Positions 45,012-54,055 of a stretch of 64,000 nt of DNA are shown here, one piece after another. How positions within the stretch are numbered: the first letter of the stretch is position 1; each line of letters begins with the position of its first letter. The stretch is from Planctomycetaceae bacterium (GTDB lineage Bacteria; Planctomycetota; Phycisphaerae; UBA1845; UTPLA1): positions 124,001 through 188,000 of the forward strand of contig WYBU01000009.1 of NCBI GenBank assembly GCA_011525745.1. Direction: 5' to 3'. A program made the position numbers and the translations under genes. The notes beneath the pieces were generated by a model that made no database searches, was not told where the DNA came from, and worked only from the letters and a program-made list of their open reading frames with translations.

Positions 45012-46613
45012 TCAGGCGCCGGGTTCGGATATCAGCCCGCCGCCGCGGCGCGACACGGAACCCAGCACCGGAAGTCCCAGGTACCGCTCGACCTGGTCGG
45101 TCGTTCGCAGCGTGTGGTCGAAGTGATCGCCCATGAACGCGCCGCCCACGCCGATCAGCAGCGACACAAAGAACGCCAGCAGCGTGTACACCAGCGTGTT
45201 GGGTCGCAGCGGGCGGTCGCGCTGCGGAACCGACGCCTCGTCCAGCAGCCCGACCGTAATCGCGCTGCGCGTCTGGGCCTGGCCGGTTTGCGCATCGGCC
45301 AGTTCGCGCCGCAGCGTCTCGTACTGCCCGTGCGTGATCGCCACGTCGTTCTTCAGCCGCTGATACTCCGGCAGCAGCCGGCTGACGTGGTTCAGCCGCG
45401 CGACGTAGGTATCGAGGTCGGTGGCGATCTGCTTTCGCTGCGCGTCGACCGTGTCGATCTCGACGCGGGCCGCGTCCGCCGCGGTGATCATCTCGCGCAG
45501 CATCTGGCGATTGGACCGATCGATTTCTTCCAGTACGTCGCGCAGCTCGCGATTGGCGTCGGTGTAGCGCACTTCCAGCCGCCGCTGCCGGCTGCGTAGA
45601 TCGCCGATCTTCCGCGCCAGCTCATGCACGACCACGTGCATTTCGAGCAACTGCTGCGGCACGGCGATCGTCATCGCGCGGATCTGCTGGGCACTGAGTT
45701 CATCGGGCGAACGCGGCGGCCGCGCCGCCTCGGGCACCTGCGCCAGGATGCCGTCGCGCAGGGCGCGCAGCTCCGCGAGCCGCCGGTCGAGTCGCAGCAA
45801 CTCGTTGCGTGCGGTCGTGGCCGTGATCTGATCGCCGTGTTCGGTGCCGCTCTTGAGGAGCTGTTCGAGGATGGCGACGTCGCCGGGCTGCGGCAGGGCG
45901 TCGACAAAGGCGCGCAGGGCGTTTTCGGCCCGCAGCACTTCGCTTTCGTAGTAGTCCTGTACGCGTTTTTCGATGAAGGCCCGCGCCGGATCGTTCAGCT
46001 CGTCCTGAAGCTCGCGGTAGCGATACAGGTACATATCGGCCAGCACGTCGGCGGCGTACTTGGCCACCAGGTGACTGTCGGGCAGGTGACGCGGGCCGGG
46101 CCGGTCGACGCGGATGGTGAACGACTCGGACATGGCGACCTGTTCGCCGCCGGGTGTCTCGAAGTCGATCGAGTTGCGGAAGCGCGTCAGCCCGTCCTGT
46201 TGCGACTGCATCCAGCGATGGACTTCGGGGGTGATTTTTTGAACGAACAGCCGGGCGGCGGCGTACTGCTGGTCCGGCGGGAGCTTTCGCAGCGCATACC
46301 ACTCCTGGCGCCAGGCGGGCGTTTCGGCCACGATGTGCGTGCGCGCGATGACGAGCTGGCTGATGACGATCTGCTGCTGCGCCTTGACGAAGACTTCGAG
46401 CGTGCGTTCCGGCGAATCGCGCGTCAGCGGATTGCGCGGCATGGGCTGCTTGAAGATCAGGCTGACGCTGCTGCGATAAACGGGCGTCCAGATGTACGCG
46501 CAGCCCAGCCACGTGACGCCGGTGATGATGGCCGCGATGGCCGCAACGAGGCCGATCCGCGCGAAGACGACGCGGGACAGTTCTCGAAGCGTCCTGGCGG
46601 CAAAGGCGTCCAT
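45012..46613 (-). CDS. Wzz-type polysaccharide chain-length/co-polymerase protein
   Basis: A 533-aa inner-membrane protein. The first helix (about 22-42) is followed by a long periplasmic coiled-coil region (about 190-450, Gln/Arg/Glu/Leu-rich) and a second helix, TLVYTLLAFFVSLLIGVGG, near the end. This is the PCP2 topology of exopolysaccharide systems. It lacks a C-terminal BY-kinase domain, ending soon after the second helix (LPVLGSVSRR). ATG 46613 begins MDAFAARTLREL. It lies downstream of the Wza-like gene, so the two probably form one export complex. Confidence 0.82.
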   Translation of the reverse strand: MDAFAARTLRELSRVVFARIGLVAAIAAIITGVTWLGCAYIWTPVYRSSVSLIFKQPMPRNPLTRDSPERTLEVFVKAQQQIVISQLVIARTHIVAETPAWRQEWYALRKLPPDQQYAAARLFVQKITPEVHRWMQSQQDGLTRFRNSIDFETPGGEQVAMSESFTIRVDRPGPRHLPDSHLVAKYAADVLADMYLYRYRELQDELNDPARAFIEKRVQDYYESEVLRAENALRAFVDALPQPGDVAILEQLLKSGTEHGDQITATTARNELLRLDRRLAELRALRDGILAQVPEAARPPRSPDELSAQQIRAMTIAVPQQLLEMHVVVHELARKIGDLRSRQRRLEVRYTDANRELRDVLEEIDRSNRQMLREMITAADAARVEIDTVDAQRKQIATDLDTYVARLNHVSRLLPEYQRLKNDVAITHGQYETLRRELADAQTGQAQTRSAITVGLLDEASVPQRDRPLRPNTLVYTLLAFFVSLLIGVGGAFMGDHFDHTLRTTDQVERYLGLPVLGSVSRRGGGLISEPGA

Positions 46614-46702
46614 ACGATGCTCATATTCCGCGTGGCACGGCCTTGTTGCCCGTGCGTGCTCCGCCGGCTGCGCGGCGGGTTCCGAAGGTCGCAGCGCCCG
46701 CC

Positions 46703-47893
46703 CTACGGCCCGAGCTGCGCGTTGATCCGCGGCGGGCCGCTCGTGCGCGTCGTTACGGTGGTCGGCGGCGAGTAGATCTGGTAGCCGAAGTTCATTCCCA
46801 CCGACGCATCGTACGGCAGCACCGACCGGATGCCGCGCGTGAACACCTGATCGATCCAGTCGTTGGCCCGCGCCAACTCGGTCGGCGGCACGTAGAGGAT
46901 GTCGCCGTCCGCCAGCCACGGGTCGTAGCGGAAGATCGAACCATCCGGCACAACCCCCTGCGGGCTGGGCCGCGTTGCTTCGAGCATCGAGTCGACGTCC
47001 ATGACAATCGCCTCGGGCACCGGCAGGCCGTAGCGGCGGATGAGCATGACGCGCTGCTGATCGCCGCGCGGCGTGATGCCGCCTGCCGACGTGATCGCCT
47101 GCAACGCGGTGATCGGCGCGTAAATCGTGATCATCCCCTGTCCCCACACCTCGCCCATGACAAAGACGCGCCGCGGCGCGAACTCCAGCGTCTGCACCGT
47201 GACGTCGATCTCGCCGAGATCGACTTCGATGTAGCGGTTTTTCAACTCGCGTCGCAGCTCTTTGACGGTCTTGCCGAAAGCCAGCGCTTCGCCGATATAC
47301 GGCAGGTCGATCGTCCCGTCGGGCTTGATCGGCACCAGGCGCGACTGGCCGCGCGGCGCCGTCGTGATCGCTTTCTTCAGCTCGACGATCTTGATGTTGG
47401 CGGCCTGCACGTTGCAAGTCAGCTCGGGATCGCGGATGTAGCGCGAATACAGCCCGCGGAGTTGTTCCTGTAGCTGCTCCAGCGTCATTCCGATCGCGCG
47501 TACCGGCCCGACCAGCAGCAGGCGGATTTTGCCGTCGTTCTGGATCGTCACGTCCTGGTTGTACTTCTCGTCGTAGGGGAAACGGATCGTGACGACGTCC
47601 TCTCGCTGAAGCTGATAGTCCTTGCCTTCGGGCGTGACAGCCTCGACGTGATAGATGATCTCAAGCGTGTCGCCGACGTTCAGGCGGTAGTCCGGCCGCT
47701 CAATCAGTGACGCCTGCAACGCCGTGAACTGGGCGGGGGTCTGGTAGAACCTCGGCGACGCTGGCGCGCGGCTGACGCCCAGTCCGCTCGGGCGCGCGCA
47801 GCCGGCAGGCAGAATCATCGCCGCGCCCGACAGGACAAGAGCGGTGACTGCTCCGTAGCGGCAACGTTGTCCATTACGGCACGACGATTGCAT
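46703..47893 (-). CDS. Wza-like outer-membrane polysaccharide export lipoprotein
   Basis: A 396-aa protein. The signal ends in lipobox LPAGC (Cys32). Residues about 65-155 form the poly-export domain (YRLNVGDTLEIIY, IQNDGKIRLLLVGPV, LQEQLRGLYSRYI). Repeated SLBB-like parts follow, with PDGTIDLPYIGEA and VFVMGEV. The last part, with DGDILYVPP, precedes a C-terminal helix. It forms the outer-membrane pore for exopolysaccharide. The gene overlaps the SPOR protein gene by 20 bp, so translation is coupled. ATG 47893. Confidence 0.9.
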   Translation of the reverse strand: MQSSCRNGQRCRYGAVTALVLSGAAMILPAGCARPSGLGVSRAPASPRFYQTPAQFTALQASLIERPDYRLNVGDTLEIIYHVEAVTPEGKDYQLQREDVVTIRFPYDEKYNQDVTIQNDGKIRLLLVGPVRAIGMTLEQLQEQLRGLYSRYIRDPELTCNVQAANIKIVELKKAITTAPRGQSRLVPIKPDGTIDLPYIGEALAFGKTVKELRRELKNRYIEVDLGEIDVTVQTLEFAPRRVFVMGEVWGQGMITIYAPITALQAITSAGGITPRGDQQRVMLIRRYGLPVPEAIVMDVDSMLEATRPSPQGVVPDGSIFRYDPWLADGDILYVPPTELARANDWIDQVFTRGIRSVLPYDASVGMNFGYQIYSPPTTVTTRTSGPPRINAQLGP

Positions 47894-48668
47894 CCGACAC
47901 CTGGGCCTTTATTCGCTTCAGCGCCTCATCCGCCGCCGCGTAGCTGGCATACGAGCCGACGTACACGACGTGCATCGGCCGGCCGCCGCGCGACTCCGCG
48001 GCCCGCCGCGCCTCCAGGCTCGCGCCGCGGAGTTTCCTGACCAGCGCATCTGCCGACGCCGCCTCGCGAAACGCACCGCACTGCACGGAGAACCCCTTGA
48101 TCGGCCAACTGAATCGCCGCCGCGCATCGTCCTCATAGCGGCTGCCCGGAAAGTGATGCATCAGCGCCGAAAACTGCTTGCGGGCCTCGTCCCAGCGACC
48201 CTCGCGCTGAAGCGCCACGCCGTAACGATAGTGAATCTCATCCGCCGGCGGCCGTTCCTCGATTCGCTCCAGCGCCGCGCCGAAGTGCGTGATCGCGTCG
48301 GTGAAGCGGCCGGAGTCGAACGCCAGTCCGCCGAGGGCGGCGTGAGCGCGGGCGGTCAGATCGTCGCGGCGCGAGAGGCTCAGACAGCGGTCCAGATCGC
48401 CCTCGGCCGTGATCCGCTGACCCATCTGAACGCGGCACAGCGCCCGCAGGTAGTAGGCCTCGGCCGACTCGGGCCGATCGGGAAACTCCCGCAGAAACAC
48501 GTTCGCGGTCGCCTCGGCGGCGGCGTAATTCTTCTCGCGATACAGCCGATCGCCGTCGAGCAGGCGATGCCGCGCGTGGTCGGGCAACGTGGCGCAACCG
48601 ATCGGCAACAACAGACACATCGAAGGAAGCGCGAATATTGCGCGGCGGCGATGTTCCACAGGTCGCAT
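47874..48668 (-). CDS. TPR/SPOR-domain lipoprotein
   Basis: A predicted 264-aa lipoprotein. Signal segment AIFALPSMCLLLPIGC with Cys25. Helical tetratricopeptide-like repeats follow (about 38-185: YREKNYAAAEATANVFL, DAITHFGAALERI, WDEARKQFSALMHHFPGS). A C-terminal SPOR-type domain includes FSVQCGAFREAASADALVRKL and VYVGSYASYAAADEAL; SPOR domains bind denuded peptidoglycan. ATG 48668 places a normal signal; ribosome signals are weak and an earlier frame start at 48749 exists, so the start is uncertain. It is first of the SPOR-Wza-Wzz transcription unit. Confidence 0.75.
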   Translation of the reverse strand: MRPVEHRRRAIFALPSMCLLLPIGCATLPDHARHRLLDGDRLYREKNYAAAEATANVFLREFPDRPESAEAYYLRALCRVQMGQRITAEGDLDRCLSLSRRDDLTARAHAALGGLAFDSGRFTDAITHFGAALERIEERPPADEIHYRYGVALQREGRWDEARKQFSALMHHFPGSRYEDDARRRFSWPIKGFSVQCGAFREAASADALVRKLRGASLEARRAAESRGGRPMHVVYVGSYASYAAADEALKRIKAQVSDAIVVP

Positions 48669-48908
48669 CCTCACGCGCAGCGCGGAGCCGGGCCAATCGA
48701 CACGGCCGCGCCGGTATTGATCGGACTGGGTCCTAGAACACTTTAGCACATACGCGAATTGTGGCCAGATGAACGCACGTGCGACCTGCCCGCGCCGACA
48801 CGACCGGGCAACGGGGTGGTTCGACGCCCAAACGCCCGCGCCTGCCGCGAGGCGTTACCATGCCCATCGGTTTTTCCACACAGGCCGAAACATCGTCCGG
48901 AGCGCACC

Positions 48909-49274
48909 ATGCCCTGTCTGACTACTCTCGGTGTCACGCCGCCGTTGCTGGCGGCGGGCAAGATTCACTGGACCGAATGGGTGCTGAGCAGCTTTTCCGA
49001 TCCGTGGGTGTTCTTCGGTTTCGCGGCGCAGGCGGTATTCGCGTCGCGCTTCATCGTGCAGTGGCTGGCGTCGGAACGGCGCGGCGTCAGCATCGTGCCG
49101 GTCGTGTTTTGGCATCTGAGCATCGTCGGATCGGCGATGCTGTGCGTGTATGCCATTCACCGCAAGGATCCGGTGTTCATCCTGGGCCAGTCGCTGAACA
49201 TGTCGATTTACGTGCGCAATCTGATGCTGATCTATCGTCCGCGGAGCAAGCCGCCCGCCGGCGTCGATCCGTGA
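48909..49274 (+). CDS. Small LAB_N-domain membrane protein
   Basis: A 121-aa protein with three to four hydrophobic segments: VFFGFAAQAVFASRFIVQWL, IVPVVFWHLSIVGSAML and FILGQSLNMSIYVRNL. The pattern with W-L-A-S-E-R-R and SIYVRNLMLI is the lipid-A-biosynthesis N-terminal (LAB_N) family. The exact role of these stand-alone proteins is unknown; they are often beside glycolipid or glycosyltransferase genes. ATG 48909 has ggag upstream. It is divergent from the export genes. Confidence 0.8.
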   Translation: MPCLTTLGVTPPLLAAGKIHWTEWVLSSFSDPWVFFGFAAQAVFASRFIVQWLASERRGVSIVPVVFWHLSIVGSAMLCVYAIHRKDPVFILGQSLNMSIYVRNLMLIYRPRSKPPAGVDP

Positions 49275-49547
49275 TGAGCCGCGTTTTCGTCGGCCGCCGC
49301 CGACAGTAGTCGCCGAAACCGTGCTGCCTGCAATTGATTTCAGAACCCGTCGCGCGAGCGGCAGAACGGCTCGGATCCGCGTTGTGCAGGCCGTCTCGAA
49401 ACGTGTTTTCGCGAGCGCCCCGCGCCGTCGCGGACGCTGGCAAGGAAACGTCGCCTTTTCCGCGCCGCCGCAATAAAATGAGGTCGCAGCAGCGTCCGGC
49501 GCGGCCGACTATCGCGGCCCACGCCCGGCCGGCCCCGATGATCCGGC

Positions 49548-49620
49548 GGGCCTGTAGCTCAACGGTCAGAGCAGGGGACTCATAATCCCTTGGTTGGGGG
49601 TTCGATTCCCTCCAGGCCCA
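49548..49620 (+). tRNA. tRNA with CAU anticodon (Met elongator or Ile2)
   Basis: A 73-nt cloverleaf. Acceptor GGGCCTG/CAGGCCC, D arm GCTC-AACGGTCA-GAGC, anticodon arm GGGGA-CTCATAA-TCCCT (anticodon CAT), variable loop TGGTT, T arm GGGGG-TTCGATT-CCCTC, discriminator A. CCA is not encoded. Body resemblance slightly favours the Ile2 type, read as AUA after lysidine modification, but this is not decisive. Confidence 0.93.
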
Positions 49621-49830
49621 TGATCGCTTCACTTCCTTGCCCCCGTTTGGGCGCGGCGTTTCGTGTCCTTGCCACGCCGCGGGCAGTCTCCGAGCCGATG
49701 ATGTAGCGTCGGGCGCAGACCTCTGTCGGCAATCTCTGACCGCTACGCCGTTTGCCGGGTTCGAGTATGCTGGCTCTCGGACCGCGGCCGTAATGCTCGC
49801 GCCGAGTGCGCTCCGGACACGCAAGACCGC

Positions 49831-51075
49831 ATGTCGAACTCGCCTCAATCCGCCGCAACGCCGATTCTGCCGCGCACGTTGATCGTGCTGAACGAGGCGT
49901 TCGTTCAGGTCGGGAGCGACTACTTCAGCGCCAGCGTGTGGTGGCGATTTGCGCGCTGTCTGGCGCGACACTGCCGCGCGACAACCCTCTATGTTCCGTT
50001 GGAACGGCGCGACGAGCCGGGCGACGCGTTCCGCGTCGAGACGGAGGGGTTGCGCATCGTCGGACGACCGTATTACCGCCGCATTCAGGAGTACTATCAG
50101 AACCTGTCGCGCTGGCGCGATCCGCTGCGGCGGCAGCTTGCCGATCTGATGGCTGATCACGATCTGGTCATCTGCCGCATGCCCGATCCGGTCGCCAAAC
50201 TCGCGGCGCACGCGGCGGTCGCGGCCGGCCGGCCGCTGGCGCTGTTCATCGGCGGCGACGTGCGCGTCGGCTCGATTGCGACCGAGGCGCGCAGCGTGAT
50301 GCTGCGAATCGTCGGCCGTCTGCTGGGACATCTGCTGCGGCGGCAGGAGGAGTGGGTGGCGCGCCGCGCCTGCTTCGTGGGGCTGTGGGACGAGCAGATG
50401 AAGCCGCGCTTTGCGCCGTTGTGTTCTCGCGTCGAGATCTGCCAAAGCCCGACGTTGACGGCCGACTGGCTGTTCGAGCGCGCCGACACCTGCATCCAGG
50501 CGCCGTTTCGCCTGCTGCGCGTGTGTCAGCTCGAGCCGGTCAAGGGACTCGAAGCGTTTTTCGACGCCGTGCGGCGGTTGGTGGAGGCGGGTCGCGACGT
50601 GCATCTCGACGTGGCCGGCGGGATCACGCGGCCGGCGTACGCCGAAGAACTCCGCGCACGAATCGCGTCGGCCGCGCTGGGTGATCGCGTGCGTTTGAAG
50701 GGCAACGTGCCCTTCGGGCCGGAGCTGTTCGCGCTGTATCGTCGCGCCGACGTTCACGTCATTTCGTCGAAGTGGGAAGGACTGCCGCGCTGCCTGGCCG
50801 AGGCGCGGGCTTCCTGTGCGCCGACCGTGGCGACGGCCGTGGGCAGCCTGCCGACGGCGATTCGCGACGGCGAGGATGGTTTGCTCGTGCCGCCGGAGAA
50901 TCCGGCCGCGCTGGCCGCCGCCATCTCACGGCTGATCGACGACGGCGAGCTTCGACGGCGCATCATCCGCAACGGCTACGCCCTGGCGCCGCGCAGCACG
51001 GCGGAGTACCACGCCGAGCGAATCGCGCGATTGGTGGAGGAGGCGATGTTGTCGGGTGCGACGAAAGGGCGGTGA
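49831..51075 (+). CDS. Glycosyltransferase family 4
   Basis: A 414-aa GT-B fold enzyme. The C-terminal domain has FRLLRVCQLEPVKGLEAFFDA, VRLKGNVPFGPELFALYRRA, then SSKWEGLPRCLAEARASCAPTVATAVG, with Glu in the EGLPRCLAEA nucleotide-sugar site, and DGLLVPPENPAALAAAI. These are standard GT4 features. The acceptor and donor are unknown. ATG 49831 begins MSNSPQSAATP. It lies 210 bp after the tRNA and close to polysaccharide export genes, which suggests a surface glycan role. Confidence 0.88.
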   Translation: MSNSPQSAATPILPRTLIVLNEAFVQVGSDYFSASVWWRFARCLARHCRATTLYVPLERRDEPGDAFRVETEGLRIVGRPYYRRIQEYYQNLSRWRDPLRRQLADLMADHDLVICRMPDPVAKLAAHAAVAAGRPLALFIGGDVRVGSIATEARSVMLRIVGRLLGHLLRRQEEWVARRACFVGLWDEQMKPRFAPLCSRVEICQSPTLTADWLFERADTCIQAPFRLLRVCQLEPVKGLEAFFDAVRRLVEAGRDVHLDVAGGITRPAYAEELRARIASAALGDRVRLKGNVPFGPELFALYRRADVHVISSKWEGLPRCLAEARASCAPTVATAVGSLPTAIRDGEDGLLVPPENPAALAAAISRLIDDGELRRRIIRNGYALAPRSTAEYHAERIARLVEEAMLSGATKGR

Positions 51076-51802
51076 TGCGCGGGGAAAGCCGTCGGCCCGT
51101 GGTCCGGTAGGGTCCGCCATGCGGACCATCAGCCATGAGCCGTAAGCTGAAGGCAGTAATCATTTGTCAGTGGCCCGTTGTCGGCGGGCAGCCATAGGGC
51201 GTCATTCCCGCGCAGGAGGGAATCCAGGTCTTCGCCAACGCCATGTGCCGGCGTGACGGGGGACGGAACAGACCGAATGGAAGGAATGGACGAGGTGGAC
51301 GCACGATTTTTTGCGCTCGCGGTGAATCCCCACTCATCTTGCGGTGCAACGCTCCGGTGCCCGCGTGTCCATTGAGGGGGCGCCGTTCCCCCGGCCGGGG
51401 GAATTGAATGAAAAGAACGCCATAATCCAATGGTTCTGTTAGCGTTCGTATAACCGCACCCGTGGCATCAGCCCACCGCCCCATCCGGGGCGGTCCGCGT
51501 CGCGAGCCGATTCACATCGAACTTTCTTCCGGCACTTCGTCGCTGTGGTCCGTGCTCGACGTCACCTACGTTGGATCGCGGGCGCGGCCTGCGTGGCCCC
51601 GTTATTCCAACTTCGGTCCCAGATACGGCTTTTGCGGGGTCTCCGCCGGGGGCCAAATGTCGATCTCGGCGCGCCACGCAGACTTGCCGAAAACAGGCCT
51701 GTGACATAGAATTGATGCGTCGGTGCCGGTCCGAAGCGGCGGCCGGCACTCCCCGCATGAAGATCCCGCCTGTGTGAGTTCTCAATCTTGAAAGGAACGA
51801 CC
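51076..51802. other. Gene-free region before the beta-propeller lipoprotein
   Basis: It contains a short cattcccgcgcaggaggga hairpin (about 51202) and a perfect 18-bp palindrome at 51386-51403. Open frames lack ribosome sites. A ribosome site aaagga lies before ATG 51803. No promoter clearly seen. Confidence 0.5.
51386..51403. repeat. Perfect 18-bp palindrome
   Basis: ttcccccggccgggggaa is self-complementary. On the plus strand it is followed by ttgaatgaaaag. It could be a protein-binding site or a tight hairpin. Confidence 0.7.
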
Positions 51803-53833
51803 ATGAACGATCGGCCCTCCGACCGTCGATCCACCCCCGCCCCCGCCCGCATGGCATCCGTTCTGACCTGTGCCGCGCTGTTGATCCTGCTGCCCGCCTG
51901 CGGCATTCAGCTTGACGCCCGCAACACCGGCAATCTGCCCGGTCTGTCCGGCGATGCCCCGTTCGGCGCGTTGCCCCCGAGCGCCCCGCCCGAAGCCCTG
52001 GCCGACGACTCGATGGCCGCGATGCGCGAAATCGAGGAGGCCGACGTGCTCAAGGTCGTCGGCGACAAGGTCTATGTGCTTAATCAGTACAAGGGCCTGA
52101 TCATCATCGACGTGTCCGATCCAGACAAACCGGCCATCATGGGGCGGCTCGAGTTTACCGGCCGACCGGTCGAGATGTACGTCGTCGGTCCGCGGGCCTA
52201 CGTCATCACCAGCAGCGACTATTACTACCCGGTCTATCGCAGCGGAATCGCCGCTGAAGACGACGCGGTTTTCGCCCCGCCTGCGTTTGACGGCAGCAAG
52301 GTGGCCGTGATCGACGTGGCCGATCCGACGCAGCCGAAGTCGATGGGCGACGTTCGCCTGGTCGGCTACGCCAGCGCCAGCCGGCGCGTGGGCGATGTGA
52401 TTTACGTGGTCGGCCGGGATTCGACGCCGAATCCGCCACCGACGCAGAGCGGAGGCGGTTCTTCGGGCAGCGCCTCGGTGATCGCGCCGGACTACTACTA
52501 CAACCGCGGATTCGTCGCCTCCATCAACGTGGCCGATCCGGACAACATCATCCCGGTCGACCGCAAGACGTTTGAGAACGACGCAGTCAATCTGCACGTG
52601 TCGGCCACCGCGCTGTTCGCCACCTCGACCGACTGGGATTACAGCAACGACCGCGGCGAGGTGCTGACCAACGTGCAATACGTCGACATTTCCGACCCCG
52701 CCGGGCAGATTCGGTTGCGCGACACGGTGTCCGTGCCGGGAACGATCCGCAACCGCTTCTATCTCGACGACTATCAGGGCGCGCTGCGGATCGTGACCGA
52801 GTCGTTCGGCTTCGGCTTCCGCACCGTGCGGCTGTTCACCTATGACCTGGCCAATCCGGACGACATACAGCCGCTCGGCCAGACCGAGATCATTCGCGGC
52901 GAAAGCCTCGAGGCCGTGCGCTTCGACGGCCCGCGCGGCTACGCCGTGACCTTCCTGCGCGTCGATCCGCTATTTGTTCTCGATTTGAGCGATCCGGCCG
53001 ATCCGCGCGTCGCCGGTCAGCTTAAGGTGCCCGGCTATTCGACGCACATCGAGCCGCGCGGCGACCGGTTGATCGCCGTCGGGATCGACGACACGGCCGG
53101 CACGCGGCCGGCGGTGGTGCTCTATGACGTGGCCGATCCGGCTGCGCCAAAGGAGCTGTCGCGGATCGTGCTCGGCCCGCCGAACACGTTCACCGAATCG
53201 GCGGCGACGTGGGACGAGAAGGCGTTCAAGATCATCGAGGAGTTGGGTCTGATCACGATGCCGTTCCGTTACTACAAGTATGACGATGTCGTGATTCAGG
53301 ACGAGCCGGTTCCGGGTTCGCGAGGCGGCGCGTTGCCGCTGATCTACCCGCCGCCGTATCAGCAGCCAACCTGCGTGACGGGCGTGCAGTTGATCGACTA
53401 TGGGGCGGATTCGCTGAGGCAGCGCGGCTGGTTCGATCACAAGGGCAACGTGGAGCGCGTCGGCGTGATCGGCACGCGGGCCTATGCGATGTCGCAGATG
53501 GCCTTTCAGACGGTGAACATCGACGACCGTGACCACCCGGTGTCGGCGGCGGTCGTGCCGTTCTTCGAGGGCGACGAGGCGACCTATTTCGACGACTGCG
53601 GCGGCTATTACCCGCCGATCGACTGGCCGGTCATCGACATTCCGTTCTTCCCACTGCTGGACGTGTTTTTTGCCGGTCTGTTCAGCGGGCTGGACACGGC
53701 GATCATCGAGCAGGTCGTGGCGGATTTGACCGACGACGACGGCGTCTGCGGTACGATGGGCACGTTGCCGCTGGTTGCGATGGCCGGCGTGCTGGGTTTC
53801 GTTCGCGTGACGCGGCGGCGGCGACGATGGTAG
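51803..53833 (+). CDS. Beta-propeller-domain lipoprotein with C-terminal membrane tail
   Basis: A 676-aa exported protein. Lipobox LPAC with Cys33. Residues about 75-620 match the secreted C-terminal beta-propeller family: EIEEADVLKVVGDKVYVLN, KGLIIIDVSDPDKP, VEMYVVGPRAYVITSSDYYYP, VDPLFVLDLSDPADPRVAGQL, and a late TRAYAMSQMAFQTVNIDD. The end, GTLPLVAMAGVLGFVRVTRR, is a hydrophobic segment plus Arg cluster, like sorting-type tails. Having both a lipid anchor and this tail is unusual. ATG 51803 has aaaggaacg upstream. The binding partner is unknown. Confidence 0.8.
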   Translation: MNDRPSDRRSTPAPARMASVLTCAALLILLPACGIQLDARNTGNLPGLSGDAPFGALPPSAPPEALADDSMAAMREIEEADVLKVVGDKVYVLNQYKGLIIIDVSDPDKPAIMGRLEFTGRPVEMYVVGPRAYVITSSDYYYPVYRSGIAAEDDAVFAPPAFDGSKVAVIDVADPTQPKSMGDVRLVGYASASRRVGDVIYVVGRDSTPNPPPTQSGGGSSGSASVIAPDYYYNRGFVASINVADPDNIIPVDRKTFENDAVNLHVSATALFATSTDWDYSNDRGEVLTNVQYVDISDPAGQIRLRDTVSVPGTIRNRFYLDDYQGALRIVTESFGFGFRTVRLFTYDLANPDDIQPLGQTEIIRGESLEAVRFDGPRGYAVTFLRVDPLFVLDLSDPADPRVAGQLKVPGYSTHIEPRGDRLIAVGIDDTAGTRPAVVLYDVADPAAPKELSRIVLGPPNTFTESAATWDEKAFKIIEELGLITMPFRYYKYDDVVIQDEPVPGSRGGALPLIYPPPYQQPTCVTGVQLIDYGADSLRQRGWFDHKGNVERVGVIGTRAYAMSQMAFQTVNIDDRDHPVSAAVVPFFEGDEATYFDDCGGYYPPIDWPVIDIPFFPLLDVFFAGLFSGLDTAIIEQVVADLTDDDGVCGTMGTLPLVAMAGVLGFVRVTRRRRRW

Positions 53834-53893
53834 TCGTCCGCGTCGGGATTGTCGTTTCAGAACCCGCCGCGCAAGCGGGGGGCCGCGCGGCAT

Positions 53894-53972
53894 GATCCGA
53901 GACGCAAGCGCCGGCGCTGCGGTTACTCCGCCATGTGAGGGTCACCCCGGCGCTTGCGCTTGGGGCTCGGAT
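53894..53972. repeat. Family B long hairpin, copy 4
   Basis: gatccgagacgcaagcgccg pairs with cggcgcttgcgcttggggct-type sequence across a 35-base centre. It lies between convergent genes (53833 and 54056), so it may serve as a transcription end. Confidence 0.7.
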
Positions 53973-54055
53973 TAGGGAACTCGGAACGCGGAAGTCGCCG
54001 CGACGCGGAGGGCCGCCCGACGGAATCCGAGCCGCGGGCGCCATCGCTGCGTCCG

